Part shown: piece after piece, positions 1-6,243 of the stretch
Layout of the letters: the number at the start of each line of letters is the position of its first letter
Position numbering within the stretch: position 1 is the stretch's first letter
Assembly: GCA_031279895.1 (NCBI GenBank)
Contig: JAITHR010000084.1
Location: 1 to 6,654, forward strand
DNA length: 6,654 bases
Source of the DNA: Spirochaetaceae bacterium
GTDB taxonomy: Bacteria > Spirochaetota > Spirochaetia > Treponematales > Breznakiellaceae
Direction: 5' to 3'
Position numbers and translations under genes: made by a program
The notes under the pieces: generated by a model
Told to the model about the DNA's origin: nothing
What the model saw: only the letters and a program-made list of their open reading frames with translations
The model's database searches: none

Positions 1-462
1 GTTAGGACGTCCTAGCGCCCTGGAATTCCGTCCTAGCGCCGCGTTAGGACGTCCTAGCGTCACGGAATTCCGTCCCAGCGCCGCGTTAGGACGTCCTAGC
101 GTCACGGAATTCCGTCCTAGCGTCACGGAAATACTTCCCGCCAACACGCGGGCTTGCACCCGCGGGGCGCGGGCTTGCACCCGCACGACGCGGGCTTGCA
201 CCCGCAGAGCGCGGGCTTGCACCCGCGGGGCAAAAGTGCGCACCTCCGTGATAAAGACGCGCACCTCCGTGACGGAGATGCGGATCTCCAGAGCGCGGAT
301 CCGGATCCCCAAGGCGCGGATCCGAATTCCCAAGGTGAGGGGTCGGAATTCCAAGGCGCGGCGCGGTGTCGGTAAAACGCGGCGCAGTGTCGTCAAAACG
401 CGGAGCGGTGTCCCCGAAACGGGGCGGTGTGTCGTCAAAGCGGGGCGGCGTGGTGGCAAAGC
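1..462. repeat. Array A: 22 diverged 21-bp units, each a 16-bp dyad core plus 5-bp spacer
   Basis: The period is exactly 21 bp from base 1 to 462, with unit n starting at 1+21(n-1), although many units share little sequence. Each unit reads as a 16-bp core whose dyad axis lies between positions 8 and 9, followed by a 5-bp spacer ending in C or T. Strong examples are GTTAGGACGTCCTAGC (1-16, 43-58, 85-100), GCGGGCTTGCACCCGC (148-163 and the next three units), GGAGATGCGGATCTCC (274-289) and GCGGATCCGGATCCCC (295-310). Spacers are mostly purine-rich (AGAGC, AAGGC, AAAAC, AAAGC), less so in units 1-6. Symmetry is weak in units 2, 4, 6, 7, 17-19, 21 and 22. The left end may extend beyond the window, and a degenerate 23rd unit may lie at 463-483. 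It is very GC-rich. Function is unknown; binding-site array, hairpin RNA or degenerate coding repeat are all open. Confidence 0.9.
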
Positions 463-479
463 GGGAAGGCGCGGCGTGG

Positions 480-628
480 TACGCGGACAGTCGTTGTTCG
501 GGGCGCGTGGCGGGAAGCTTATGTGCCACCCGCCGCCGGCGGACGGAGGCTGGCCGCGCCTAAGTAGCAGCCAGCGAAGTAACCGGACACGGTGTTGCAC
601 CGCTTGGAAACAACACGCGGCCATGCTT
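480..628 (-). repeat. Intergenic palindromic repeat element, left (inverted) copy
   Basis: Read on the minus strand, this stretch matches the sequence downstream of the TPR gene. Bases 510-527 are the exact reverse complement of 5967-5984. Bases 541-626 align inversely with 6030-6113, sharing a 16-base start (GCATGGCCGCGTGTTG), the GGTGCAACACC block and GTCCGGTTA, roughly three-quarters identical by eye. It contains the hairpins CCGCC-GCC-GGCGG (530-542) and GTGTTG/CAACAC (about 592-616). Open reading frames across it have no convincing ribosome site or family resemblance. It lies between array A and the alaS promoter. I see no transposase gene or target duplication, so it resembles a non-autonomous interspersed element. 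The exact ends are uncertain. Confidence 0.8.
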
Positions 629-629
629 A

Positions 630-672
630 AACAGCCGGAGGCTGGGCCTGTTTGAAACAGCCGCCGGCTGTT
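630..672. repeat. Nested inverted repeat at the alaS-proximal edge of the left element
   Basis: The outer arms AACAGCCGG (630-638) and CCGGCTGTT (664-672) are perfect complements. Inside lie CTGTTT (648-653) and AAACAG (655-660) around a single G. The left arm also overlaps a second hairpin, CAGCC-GGA-GGCTG (632-644). The sequence can therefore fold in alternative ways. The last two bases are the first two of the alaS -35 box. There is no T-run after it, so a simple intrinsic terminator is unlikely. Confidence 0.75.
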
Positions 673-699
673 GACAAAGGGGGGCAGGTGGCGTACTCT
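671..699 (+). promoter_or_regulatory. Sigma-70-type promoter for alaS, apparently giving a leaderless mRNA
   Basis: TTGACA at 671-676 is a perfect -35 box. Exactly 17 bp later comes TACTCT (694-699), which keeps the important second A and last T of a -10 box. The expected start of transcription, about 7 bp after the -10, coincides with the ATG at 706. No Shine-Dalgarno sequence lies 5-10 bases before that ATG; the nearest purine-rich run, AGGTGG at 686-691, is 14 bases away and inside the promoter spacer. The -10 match is only 3 of 6, so activity is inferred. Confidence 0.65.
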
Positions 700-705
700 T
701 TTCCC

Positions 706-2502
706 ATGAACGCTGACGAACTTCGATCCAAATACATCGCTTTTTTCAAGTCCAAAGGACACGCCCAGATTCAAGGCAAATCGCTCTTGCCGGATAATGA
801 CCCTACGGTGCTTTTCACCACCGCCGGTATGCACCCCCTGGTTCCCTACCTTCTGGGGGAAGACCATCCGGCGGGCAAGCGTCTGGTGGATTACCAGAAA
901 TGTATCAGAACCGGCGACATTGACTCCGTAGGGGATTCGAGCCACCTGACCTTTTTCGAGATGCTCGGCAACTGGTCGCTGGGGGATTACTTTAAGGAAG
1001 GGGCCATTCGGATGAGCTTCGAGTTTCTCACCTCCCCGGAATGGCTTAACATACCGGTTGGGAAAATCGGCGTTACGGTTTTTGAGGGGGATGCTACGGT
1101 GGCGCGGGACGAGGAGTCCGCCGGCGTGTGGAAGTCCCTGGGGATTCCGAGTGAACGGATAAGCTACCGCCCCCGTGCGGACAACTGGTGGGGGCCGGCG
1201 GGCGCCACGGGCCCGTGCGGACCGGACTCGGAGATGTTTATCGATATGGGGCGGGAACCCTGCGGGCCCGAATGCGCCCCGGGCTGTTCCTGCGGGAAAT
1301 GGCTTGAAATCTGGAACGACGTGTTCATGCAGTATAATAAAACCGCCGACGGAACCTACGAACCCCTGTCCCGTACCTGCGTGGATACGGGCATGGGCAT
1401 CGAGCGCACCGTTACCATACTCAACGGGAAGAAATCGGTGTACGACACGGAGATTTTCGCCCCGATTGTACGGGCGGTGGAGGAGGCCGCCGCGCTGGTC
1501 TACGGCGCGGACCCGGAGCGGGACCGGTCGGTGCGTATCATCTGCGACCATACCCGCGCCGCGGCCTTTATTCTGGGGGACCCCAAGGCGGTAAGCCCCT
1601 CCAATGTGGGCGCGGGCTACGTGCTCCGCAGGCTGATACGGCGGGCGGCGCGGCACGGGCGCAAGCTGGGCATAACCGGCCTCGTGCTTTCTCCGGTGGC
1701 GCGGGTTATTATCGACCGACTCTCCGGCCCCTATCCCGAACTGGAGGAAAACAGGGGGTATATCATCGCGGAACTGGATCGGGAAGAGGGGAAATTCCTT
1801 GAGACCCTCCAGAAAGGGGAACACGAGTTCGAGAAGCTCCTCCCCAACCTCCTCAAAGACCCCCGCAGGGTCATGTCCGGCAGACTGGCGTTTAAGCTCT
1901 ACGATACCTACGGCTTTCCCATCGAGCTTACCGAGGAGCTGGCAGCGGAGCAGGGGCTGACGGTGAACCGGTCGGAGTTCGACGAGGCGTTTCGGAACCA
2001 CCAGACCCTTTCCAGAGCCGGAAGCGAACAGCTTTTCAAGGGCGGACTGGGGGATCAGGGAGATATGGCGGTGAAATACCACACCGCTACGCACCTCCTC
2101 CACAAGGCGCTCCGCATGGTGCTGGGGGAACACGTGGCGCAGAAAGGGTCGAACATCACCGCCGAGCGGATGCGCTTCGATTTTTCCCACCACGCGCCCA
2201 TGACGACGGAGGAAATACGGGAAGCCGAGGGGATTGTGAACGCCCAGATTGCCCGGGACCTGCCTGTTACCGTGAAGGTTATGAGCCTCGAAGAGGCGAA
2301 GACAGACGGCGCCACGGCGCTTTTCGGGGAGAAGTACGAGTCCCGCGTCAAGGTCTATACTATCGGGGATTTTTCCAAAGAGGTCTGCGGCGGGCCGCAC
2401 GTCGAGCGCACCGGCGGTATGGGGCTTTTCCGTATCCAGAAAGAGCAGTCCTCCTCCGCCGGGGTGCGCCGTATCCGGGCGGTGCTGGAAAAAGAGAGCT
2501 AG
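706..2502 (+). CDS. alaS: Alanyl-tRNA synthetase, short spirochaete-type form with editing domain
   Basis: This cytoplasmic enzyme charges tRNA-Ala with alanine and clears mischarged serine or glycine. The product is 598 residues. The class II catalytic core is clear: FTTAGMHPLVPYLL near residues 37-50, QKCIRTG at 64-70 and FFEMLGNWSLGDYF at 83-96. A cysteine cluster (C186, C190, C194, C196) sits in the catalytic half and could bind metal. The editing domain has HTATHLLH with H459 and H463, and CGGPH with C561 and H565, which fit the four zinc ligands of AlaS editing sites. The protein stops just after this domain. It lacks the C-terminal oligomerisation/C-Ala region of enzymes such as the roughly 875-residue E. 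coli AlaS; spirochaete AlaS proteins are normally this short. The ATG at 706 is chosen because the conserved N-terminus begins there; the frame stays open to a TTG at 652, but that lies in the repeat element and would precede the -35 box. It is the first gene of the cluster. Confidence 0.97.
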   Translation: MNADELRSKYIAFFKSKGHAQIQGKSLLPDNDPTVLFTTAGMHPLVPYLLGEDHPAGKRLVDYQKCIRTGDIDSVGDSSHLTFFEMLGNWSLGDYFKEGAIRMSFEFLTSPEWLNIPVGKIGVTVFEGDATVARDEESAGVWKSLGIPSERISYRPRADNWWGPAGATGPCGPDSEMFIDMGREPCGPECAPGCSCGKWLEIWNDVFMQYNKTADGTYEPLSRTCVDTGMGIERTVTILNGKKSVYDTEIFAPIVRAVEEAAALVYGADPERDRSVRIICDHTRAAAFILGDPKAVSPSNVGAGYVLRRLIRRAARHGRKLGITGLVLSPVARVIIDRLSGPYPELEENRGYIIAELDREEGKFLETLQKGEHEFEKLLPNLLKDPRRVMSGRLAFKLYDTYGFPIELTEELAAEQGLTVNRSEFDEAFRNHQTLSRAGSEQLFKGGLGDQGDMAVKYHTATHLLHKALRMVLGEHVAQKGSNITAERMRFDFSHHAPMTTEEIREAEGIVNAQIARDLPVTVKVMSLEEAKTDGATALFGEKYESRVKVYTIGDFSKEVCGGPHVERTGGMGLFRIQKEQSSSAGVRRIRAVLEKES

Positions 2503-2583
2503 AGCGGTATGTCAAAAGAGATGCGGATTTGTATGTAACCTGCGGGGTATTTGTTCTTTTATTATTAAGAGAGAGGGATACAG

Positions 2584-3636
2584 ATGAAAAAAATACGACC
2601 TTGTCTCGCGCTCCTATTGTTCTTTATAGGCGGCGCGACATTCGCCCAAACCGATCTGCAACCGGCGGCCATCGTGAAGCTGACGAAAACCGAGCCGATT
2701 ACCGTGAAGCAGTTAAAAGCCGAGATAGACCAGATAGAAAAGCAGGGCGGAAGGAAGCTTAGCGCCGAGGAGCGGCGGCAGATACTGGACGTGATGATAA
2801 ACGAGCGGCTGGCTATCCAGGCGGCTGAGCGGGACAAAATCACCGTGGCGGAAACCGAGATAAACCAGCAGATACAGCAGCTCCGGGCCGGCCTTGCCCA
2901 GCGGCTCGGAAGGCAGCCCACTGACGGGGAGTTCGCTACCGCGGTACGGAACGAGACGGGGCTTGACCTGCCGGCGTTTCGGGAACAGCTCCGGCGCCAG
3001 CTTATCGCCCAGAAATACCTCCTTTCAAAAAAGGAAACGCTCCTTAAATCCATCAAGATTCCTACTGAAGCGGAAATCCTCAATACCTATACCCTTAACA
3101 AAACGAAGTTCGTGCGGCCCGAAACCGTGGGGCTCTCGATGATTATGGTGCCTTACGTGTCTTCCGGCTCCGGCGCCCCGTCCAAAACCCAGGCCAAAGA
3201 GCAGGCGGAACGCCTTATCCGCGAGATAGGAACCAGTCCGGCGAAGTTCGACGAAGCGGCGGTTAAGGGACAGGGGAACAACGCGGGCTATAGGTCCGGC
3301 GGCGGGTACCTCCCCCGAAACCTTGAAGCCCAGCAGCAGGTGGGCCAGGAGCTTATGTCCATCGCCTTCGGCCTTAAACAGGGGGAAGTATCGAGACTGG
3401 TGGAAGGGCCCACGGCGTTTTACATCGTGAAGGTCATCGAAACCCACGAGCAGAAAAACCTCGCCCTTGACGACATCTTCCAGCTTGGAAGCGCGATGAC
3501 CGTGCGGGATTATATCGGGAACGCCATGCTTCAGGAACGGCAGCAGGCAATTCTCAAACAGGCTTCTGACGAGCTTATACAGGAACTGCGGCGGGGAAAC
3601 CCGTTTCAAGTGATGGAAGCCAACCTTAACTGGTAG
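2584..3636 (+). CDS. Secreted SurA/PpiC-like periplasmic folding factor
   Basis: The product is 350 residues. A signal peptide is evident (MKKIRP, hydrophobic stretch to about residue 19, likely cleavage after ATFA at 21). Residues about 35-155 form a charged helical region like the SurA N-terminal chaperone domain (EERRQILDVMINERLAIQAA). Residues about 177-290 resemble a parvulin PpiC domain (VGLSMIMVPY, GYRSGGGYLP, AFGLKQGEVSRLVEGPTAFYIVKV). The two histidines usual in parvulins appear replaced (SMIMV where SHILV is common; FYIVKV where HIIKV is common), so it may be a chaperone without isomerase activity. It probably helps fold exported or outer-membrane proteins. A good ribosome site, GAGGG at 2573-2577, lies 6 bases before the ATG. 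The gap from alaS is 81 bp and contains an AT-rich patch, so a second promoter is possible but not recognisable. The position matches what I recall as Tpn39b/TP1016 of T. pallidum, immediately before nusB. Family call good, activity uncertain. Confidence 0.88.
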   Translation: MKKIRPCLALLLFFIGGATFAQTDLQPAAIVKLTKTEPITVKQLKAEIDQIEKQGGRKLSAEERRQILDVMINERLAIQAAERDKITVAETEINQQIQQLRAGLAQRLGRQPTDGEFATAVRNETGLDLPAFREQLRRQLIAQKYLLSKKETLLKSIKIPTEAEILNTYTLNKTKFVRPETVGLSMIMVPYVSSGSGAPSKTQAKEQAERLIREIGTSPAKFDEAAVKGQGNNAGYRSGGGYLPRNLEAQQQVGQELMSIAFGLKQGEVSRLVEGPTAFYIVKVIETHEQKNLALDDIFQLGSAMTVRDYIGNAMLQERQQAILKQASDELIQELRRGNPFQVMEANLNW

Positions 3637-3655
3637 GCGCGGTCGGGATGAGATT

Positions 3656-4096
3656 ATGGCGTCGAGAAGAAAAGGCCGTATCCTGGCGTTTCAGGCCCTT
3701 TATTCATGGGAAACCAGCGGCGTTTCAGCGGGCGAAGCGTTTGACCTTTCATGGCTTGAGCAGGAAAAACGGGAAAGTCTGGCGCAGGAGGGCATCGAGG
3801 ATTTCTCCCGCCTCCTTGTAATCGGCACCATTGAAAACATCAAGGCCGTTGACACGATGATCCGGTCCCACTTGAAAAACTGGGCTTTCTCCCGCGTGAA
3901 CCGCGTGGACCTTGCGGTGCTTCGGATGAGCACCTATACCCTCATGTATCAGTCCGATATGCCCCCGCCTATTGTCATCGGCGAGGCTGTCGGCATTTCC
4001 AAAGAGTTCGGCACTGACGAATCCTACCGGTTTGTGAACGGGGTTCTGGACAGTATCCGAAAAACCCTGCAAAACGCTCCGGCGCTTAAGGACTAA
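3656..4096 (+). CDS. nusB: Transcription antitermination factor NusB
   Basis: The 146-residue product has the usual NusB length and an all-helical pattern. It begins with the RNA-contacting basic segment ASRRKGRILAFQALYSWE. It contains the signature RVNRVDLAVLRMSTYTLMY (about residues 82-100) and the closing motif IGEAVGISKEFGTDESYRFV followed by NGVLDSI. In known bacteria NusB pairs with NusE (ribosomal protein S10) on boxA RNA to keep RNA polymerase elongating through rRNA operons. The start lies 19 bp after the preceding stop. GGGA at 3645-3648 is a modest ribosome site 7 bases upstream; an ATG at 3648 is out of frame. The stop is separated by one base from the next start, so the two are probably translationally coupled. 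Confidence 0.96.
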   Translation: MASRRKGRILAFQALYSWETSGVSAGEAFDLSWLEQEKRESLAQEGIEDFSRLLVIGTIENIKAVDTMIRSHLKNWAFSRVNRVDLAVLRMSTYTLMYQSDMPPPIVIGEAVGISKEFGTDESYRFVNGVLDSIRKTLQNAPALKD

Positions 4097-4097
4097 T

Positions 4098-5975
4098 ATG
4101 CCTATTCCCCTCCCCGCGCTCGCTCCGAAAAAGGAAACGCGGGAAAAGAAACCGAAAGAAAAACCGAAAAACGAAACATCCAGAAAACCGCCCCCTGTTA
4201 TCATACTGGGAGTATCAATCAGCCTTCTGCTTCTTATAATCGCGGGAGTCGCCGTATTGCTTATCCGGCGGCAGAACAGCGCGGACTTCTGGGACGGGGA
4301 CTCTTTCTTTCGGGAACTGGCCGCGTTCGACGCGCTTTATAACGACCGTACCGAATCGAACCCCGTGAAGGCGGAAACCCTAAACCGCGCCCTTGACCGG
4401 CTGGACAAAAAGACCCTGGGCGCGGAGTCCCGCCTTTCGGTACTGAAGCGCCGCAGGGTTCTGGCGCGGCAGGACCCCCGTTTCGTACCGGCATACCGGA
4501 AAGCCGCGGAGCAATCCGCCCGCGCCCTCCCGTTTTCCGAGCCCCTGGCTGTTCTGGCAGCAGAGTCCCTCCTTATGAAGGAAACGAAAGAAACGAGGGA
4601 AACGGAGGAAACGGGGGAGGCCGTGCCGGAGAAAAACGCGGCGCGTCTCAGGGAATACGCGGCGGCTTTAACCGAAGCCAGACTGCGTCCCGCGGCGCTG
4701 GGGCTGTATCTCCTTTTGGGGGACTTCAAAAGCCCGGAACGCGCCGGCGCCATCCCCAATAAGGAAATCCTTTATACCGCGCCGGCGCCGGAAACCTCGT
4801 CTCGATCGGACCCCGCTTTAGCGGTTGACCTCGCGCTCCTGCGGGTTCTTAACGGGGACCTGTCCGGCGCGTCCTCCCACATAAGCGGCCTCCTCCGCAA
4901 TCCCGCTACCCGAAACCCCGACACAATCCGCCTTGCAGCCGAGTTTTTCTATGATTTCGGCAACCCCCTGCGGGCTGCGGAGCTTTTCTCCCTGTCGTCT
5001 GACGAGTACGGCATGGCGCGGCAGGCTGACGCGCTCTGGCTTTCGGGACGCCTTTCCGGTGCGCGGGGCCTGTGGACGGCCCTCCTTGCGCCGAAGGTTT
5101 CGCCGGTCGGGGATGACGGCGCCGCGTCCCCGTTTTCCGTGCCGCTCAAAGCCAGGGGGATGTATAATCTTGCCGCCACCTCCGAGGATACCGCCTCGAA
5201 AATCGAGGGGATGAAGCGTTTTCTCCTTGAAGCGGATCCCTCTTCCTATCACGCCTACGGAATCGTCTGCTATACCCGCCTTTTGAAAGACGACGAGAGC
5301 GTGTCCCTGCTTGAGGACGAGCCGACCGGGGACTTCCTTATTGATCTCGAACTCCTGCGCCGGCGGGAGGCGGCGTGGTCGCTTGACAAGATGACCGCCG
5401 AAACGTGGCTTTTGGTAAACCGGTATCCCCAAGACCCCAGAATATACCAATGGGGGTGCTATTTCTTTGATCACCAGCGCCGGTATGACGAGACCGCCCT
5501 GCTTATTACCCAGGCCGCGCAATACGGGATTGACGCGCCGTCTCTGGCGCTGCACGAAAGCCTCGCGCTCATACGGGAGGGCCTGTTTGACGAGGCCGAA
5601 CAGCGCCTTGCGGAGATTGCGGACCCGCTCTGGCAGGTGCCGGCAAACCGGGGGCGAATAAGGGAAATCCGTCAGGACAAAGGCGCCGCTCTCGCGTATT
5701 ATCAGGCCGCCGCGGATATAATGAAAGAAAATATAATGAAAGAAAGCGCGGGGGAAGCGGGGAAGGACCGGAGGGATACGGATATAAAAGAGGCAAAAGA
5801 GAAAAGAAACGCGGCGAAGGTTTATTATAGCATAAGCCGGTGTTTCCGCGCCTTGGGCGAGGAGGAGAAAAGCCGCGGGGCGCTGGAGCAGGCCCTCCAA
5901 TTCGATCCGGACTACCTCAACGCCCGCCTCTCCCTTGAACGCCAGCCGCCCCCGCCGCCGGCGGGCGGCACATAA
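4098..5975 (+). CDS. Membrane-anchored TPR-repeat protein of unknown partner
   Basis: The product is 625 residues. A lysine-rich N-terminus (about 1-31) precedes one hydrophobic segment at about 34-56 (ILGVSISLLLLIIAGVAVLL), followed by RRQ. This looks like an uncleaved signal anchor with the large C-terminal part in the periplasm. The rest is alanine- and leucine-rich helical hairpins typical of TPR or Sel1-like solenoids. The clearest TPR is at about 572-605 (YYSISRCFRALGEEEKSRGA onwards, then ALQFDPDYLNA). A charged linker at 160-174 carries KET repeats and another near 540 repeats IMKE. AAGGA at 4088-4092 is the ribosome site, inside the end of nusB. Residues 616-625 (QPPPPPAGGT) and the stop codon are encoded by the downstream repeat element, so the native C-terminus may have been replaced. 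The partner is unknown; an envelope-assembly role alongside the preceding chaperone is only a guess from context. Confidence 0.85.
   Translation: MPIPLPALAPKKETREKKPKEKPKNETSRKPPPVIILGVSISLLLLIIAGVAVLLIRRQNSADFWDGDSFFRELAAFDALYNDRTESNPVKAETLNRALDRLDKKTLGAESRLSVLKRRRVLARQDPRFVPAYRKAAEQSARALPFSEPLAVLAAESLLMKETKETRETEETGEAVPEKNAARLREYAAALTEARLRPAALGLYLLLGDFKSPERAGAIPNKEILYTAPAPETSSRSDPALAVDLALLRVLNGDLSGASSHISGLLRNPATRNPDTIRLAAEFFYDFGNPLRAAELFSLSSDEYGMARQADALWLSGRLSGARGLWTALLAPKVSPVGDDGAASPFSVPLKARGMYNLAATSEDTASKIEGMKRFLLEADPSSYHAYGIVCYTRLLKDDESVSLLEDEPTGDFLIDLELLRRREAAWSLDKMTAETWLLVNRYPQDPRIYQWGCYFFDHQRRYDETALLITQAAQYGIDAPSLALHESLALIREGLFDEAEQRLAEIADPLWQVPANRGRIREIRQDKGAALAYYQAAADIMKENIMKESAGEAGKDRRDTDIKEAKEKRNAAKVYYSISRCFRALGEEEKSRGALEQALQFDPDYLNARLSLERQPPPPPAGGT
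4580..4615 (+). repeat. 9-bp tandem repeat (4 units) inside the TPR gene
   Basis: Four units follow without gaps: GGAAACGAA, AGAAACGAG, GGAAACGGA and GGAAACGGG. They encode a Glu-Thr-rich charged linker. Units of 9 bp keep the frame, so slippage would change linker length without breaking the gene. Confidence 0.85.
5716..5745 (+). repeat. Perfect 15-bp tandem duplication inside the TPR gene
   Basis: ATATAATGAAAGAAA occurs twice without a gap (5716-5730 and 5731-5745), giving IMKEN then IMKES. Perfect identity suggests a recent in-frame duplication. The sequence is much more AT-rich than the surrounding gene. Confidence 0.9.
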
Positions 5976-6022
5976 GCTTCCCGCATCGCGCCTGTAAGCA
6001 GACTTTGCCCGCCGGCGGCGGG
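5951..6022 (+). repeat. Intergenic palindromic element, first module overlapping the TPR gene end
   Basis: The module begins inside the coding region. It carries CCCGCC-GCC-GGCGGG at 5951-5965, the 18-base block 5967-5984 found inverted at 510-527, and CCCGCC-GGC-GGCGGG at 6008-6022. The piece from GCTTCCCGCATCGCG to TTTGCCCGC (5976-6011) recurs at 6314-6351 with a one-base length difference. The hairpins lack a following T-run, so they are not standard intrinsic terminators, though they could impede polymerase or protect the 3' end of the mRNA. Confidence 0.8.
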
Positions 6023-6243
6023 TGGCACAGCATGGCCGCGTGTTGCTTCCGAATGGTGCAACACCTTGTCCGGTTAGCGGGCTTGCACAGTTTAGGCGCG
6101 CCGTCTCCGACGGTTCCAACAGCTTCCCGATACCGCGGCTAAGCGGGCGGCGTCCGCTTAGGGCCGCATGGCAGGAAGCTTATGAAACAGTCGGAGACTG
6201 CCGCCGCAGCCCGTCTCCGATGGCTTCAGCACTGTTGTTTCTT
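6023..6243 (+). repeat. Intergenic palindromic element, right copy, unit 1
   Basis: This unit runs parallel to the minus strand of 541-626. It contains the hairpin GTGTTGC/GCAACAC (6040-6046 with 6058-6064), the triloop hairpin CCGTC-TCC-GACGG (6101-6113), a long imperfect hairpin at 6121-6180, and CAGTC-GGA-GACTG (6188-6200). Bases 6052-6129 recur at 6244-6321 with one mismatch in 78, and 6163-6203 recur exactly at 6357-6397. An ATG at 6182 has a plausible AGGA ribosome site, but the frame is not convincing as a gene. Confidence 0.85.
6121..6180. repeat. 60-base imperfect hairpin within the right element
   Basis: The ends AGCTTCC (6121-6127) and GGAAGCT (6174-6180) pair. The inner arms CTAAGCGG (6139-6146) and CCGCTTAG (6154-6161) pair perfectly around a 7-base loop, and GCGG (6135-6138) pairs with CCGC (6164-6167) across a small bulge. 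No T-run follows. Confidence 0.75.

Noticed and set aside
652..705. Upstream TTG start for alaS
   Set aside because: The extra 18 residues come from the repeat element and the promoter, and the conserved AlaS N-terminus begins at the ATG at 706.
2503..2583. Promoter between alaS and the chaperone gene
   Set aside because: TATTAT at 2560-2565 resembles a -10 box, but no acceptable -35 box lies 15-19 bp upstream.
5951..6022. Intrinsic terminator after the TPR gene
   Set aside because: The GC-rich hairpins are strong but none is followed by a run of T.
4818..6119. 433-codon minus-strand open frame
   Set aside because: It lies opposite the TPR gene, follows from the high GC content, has no recognisable domain and runs into the repeat element.
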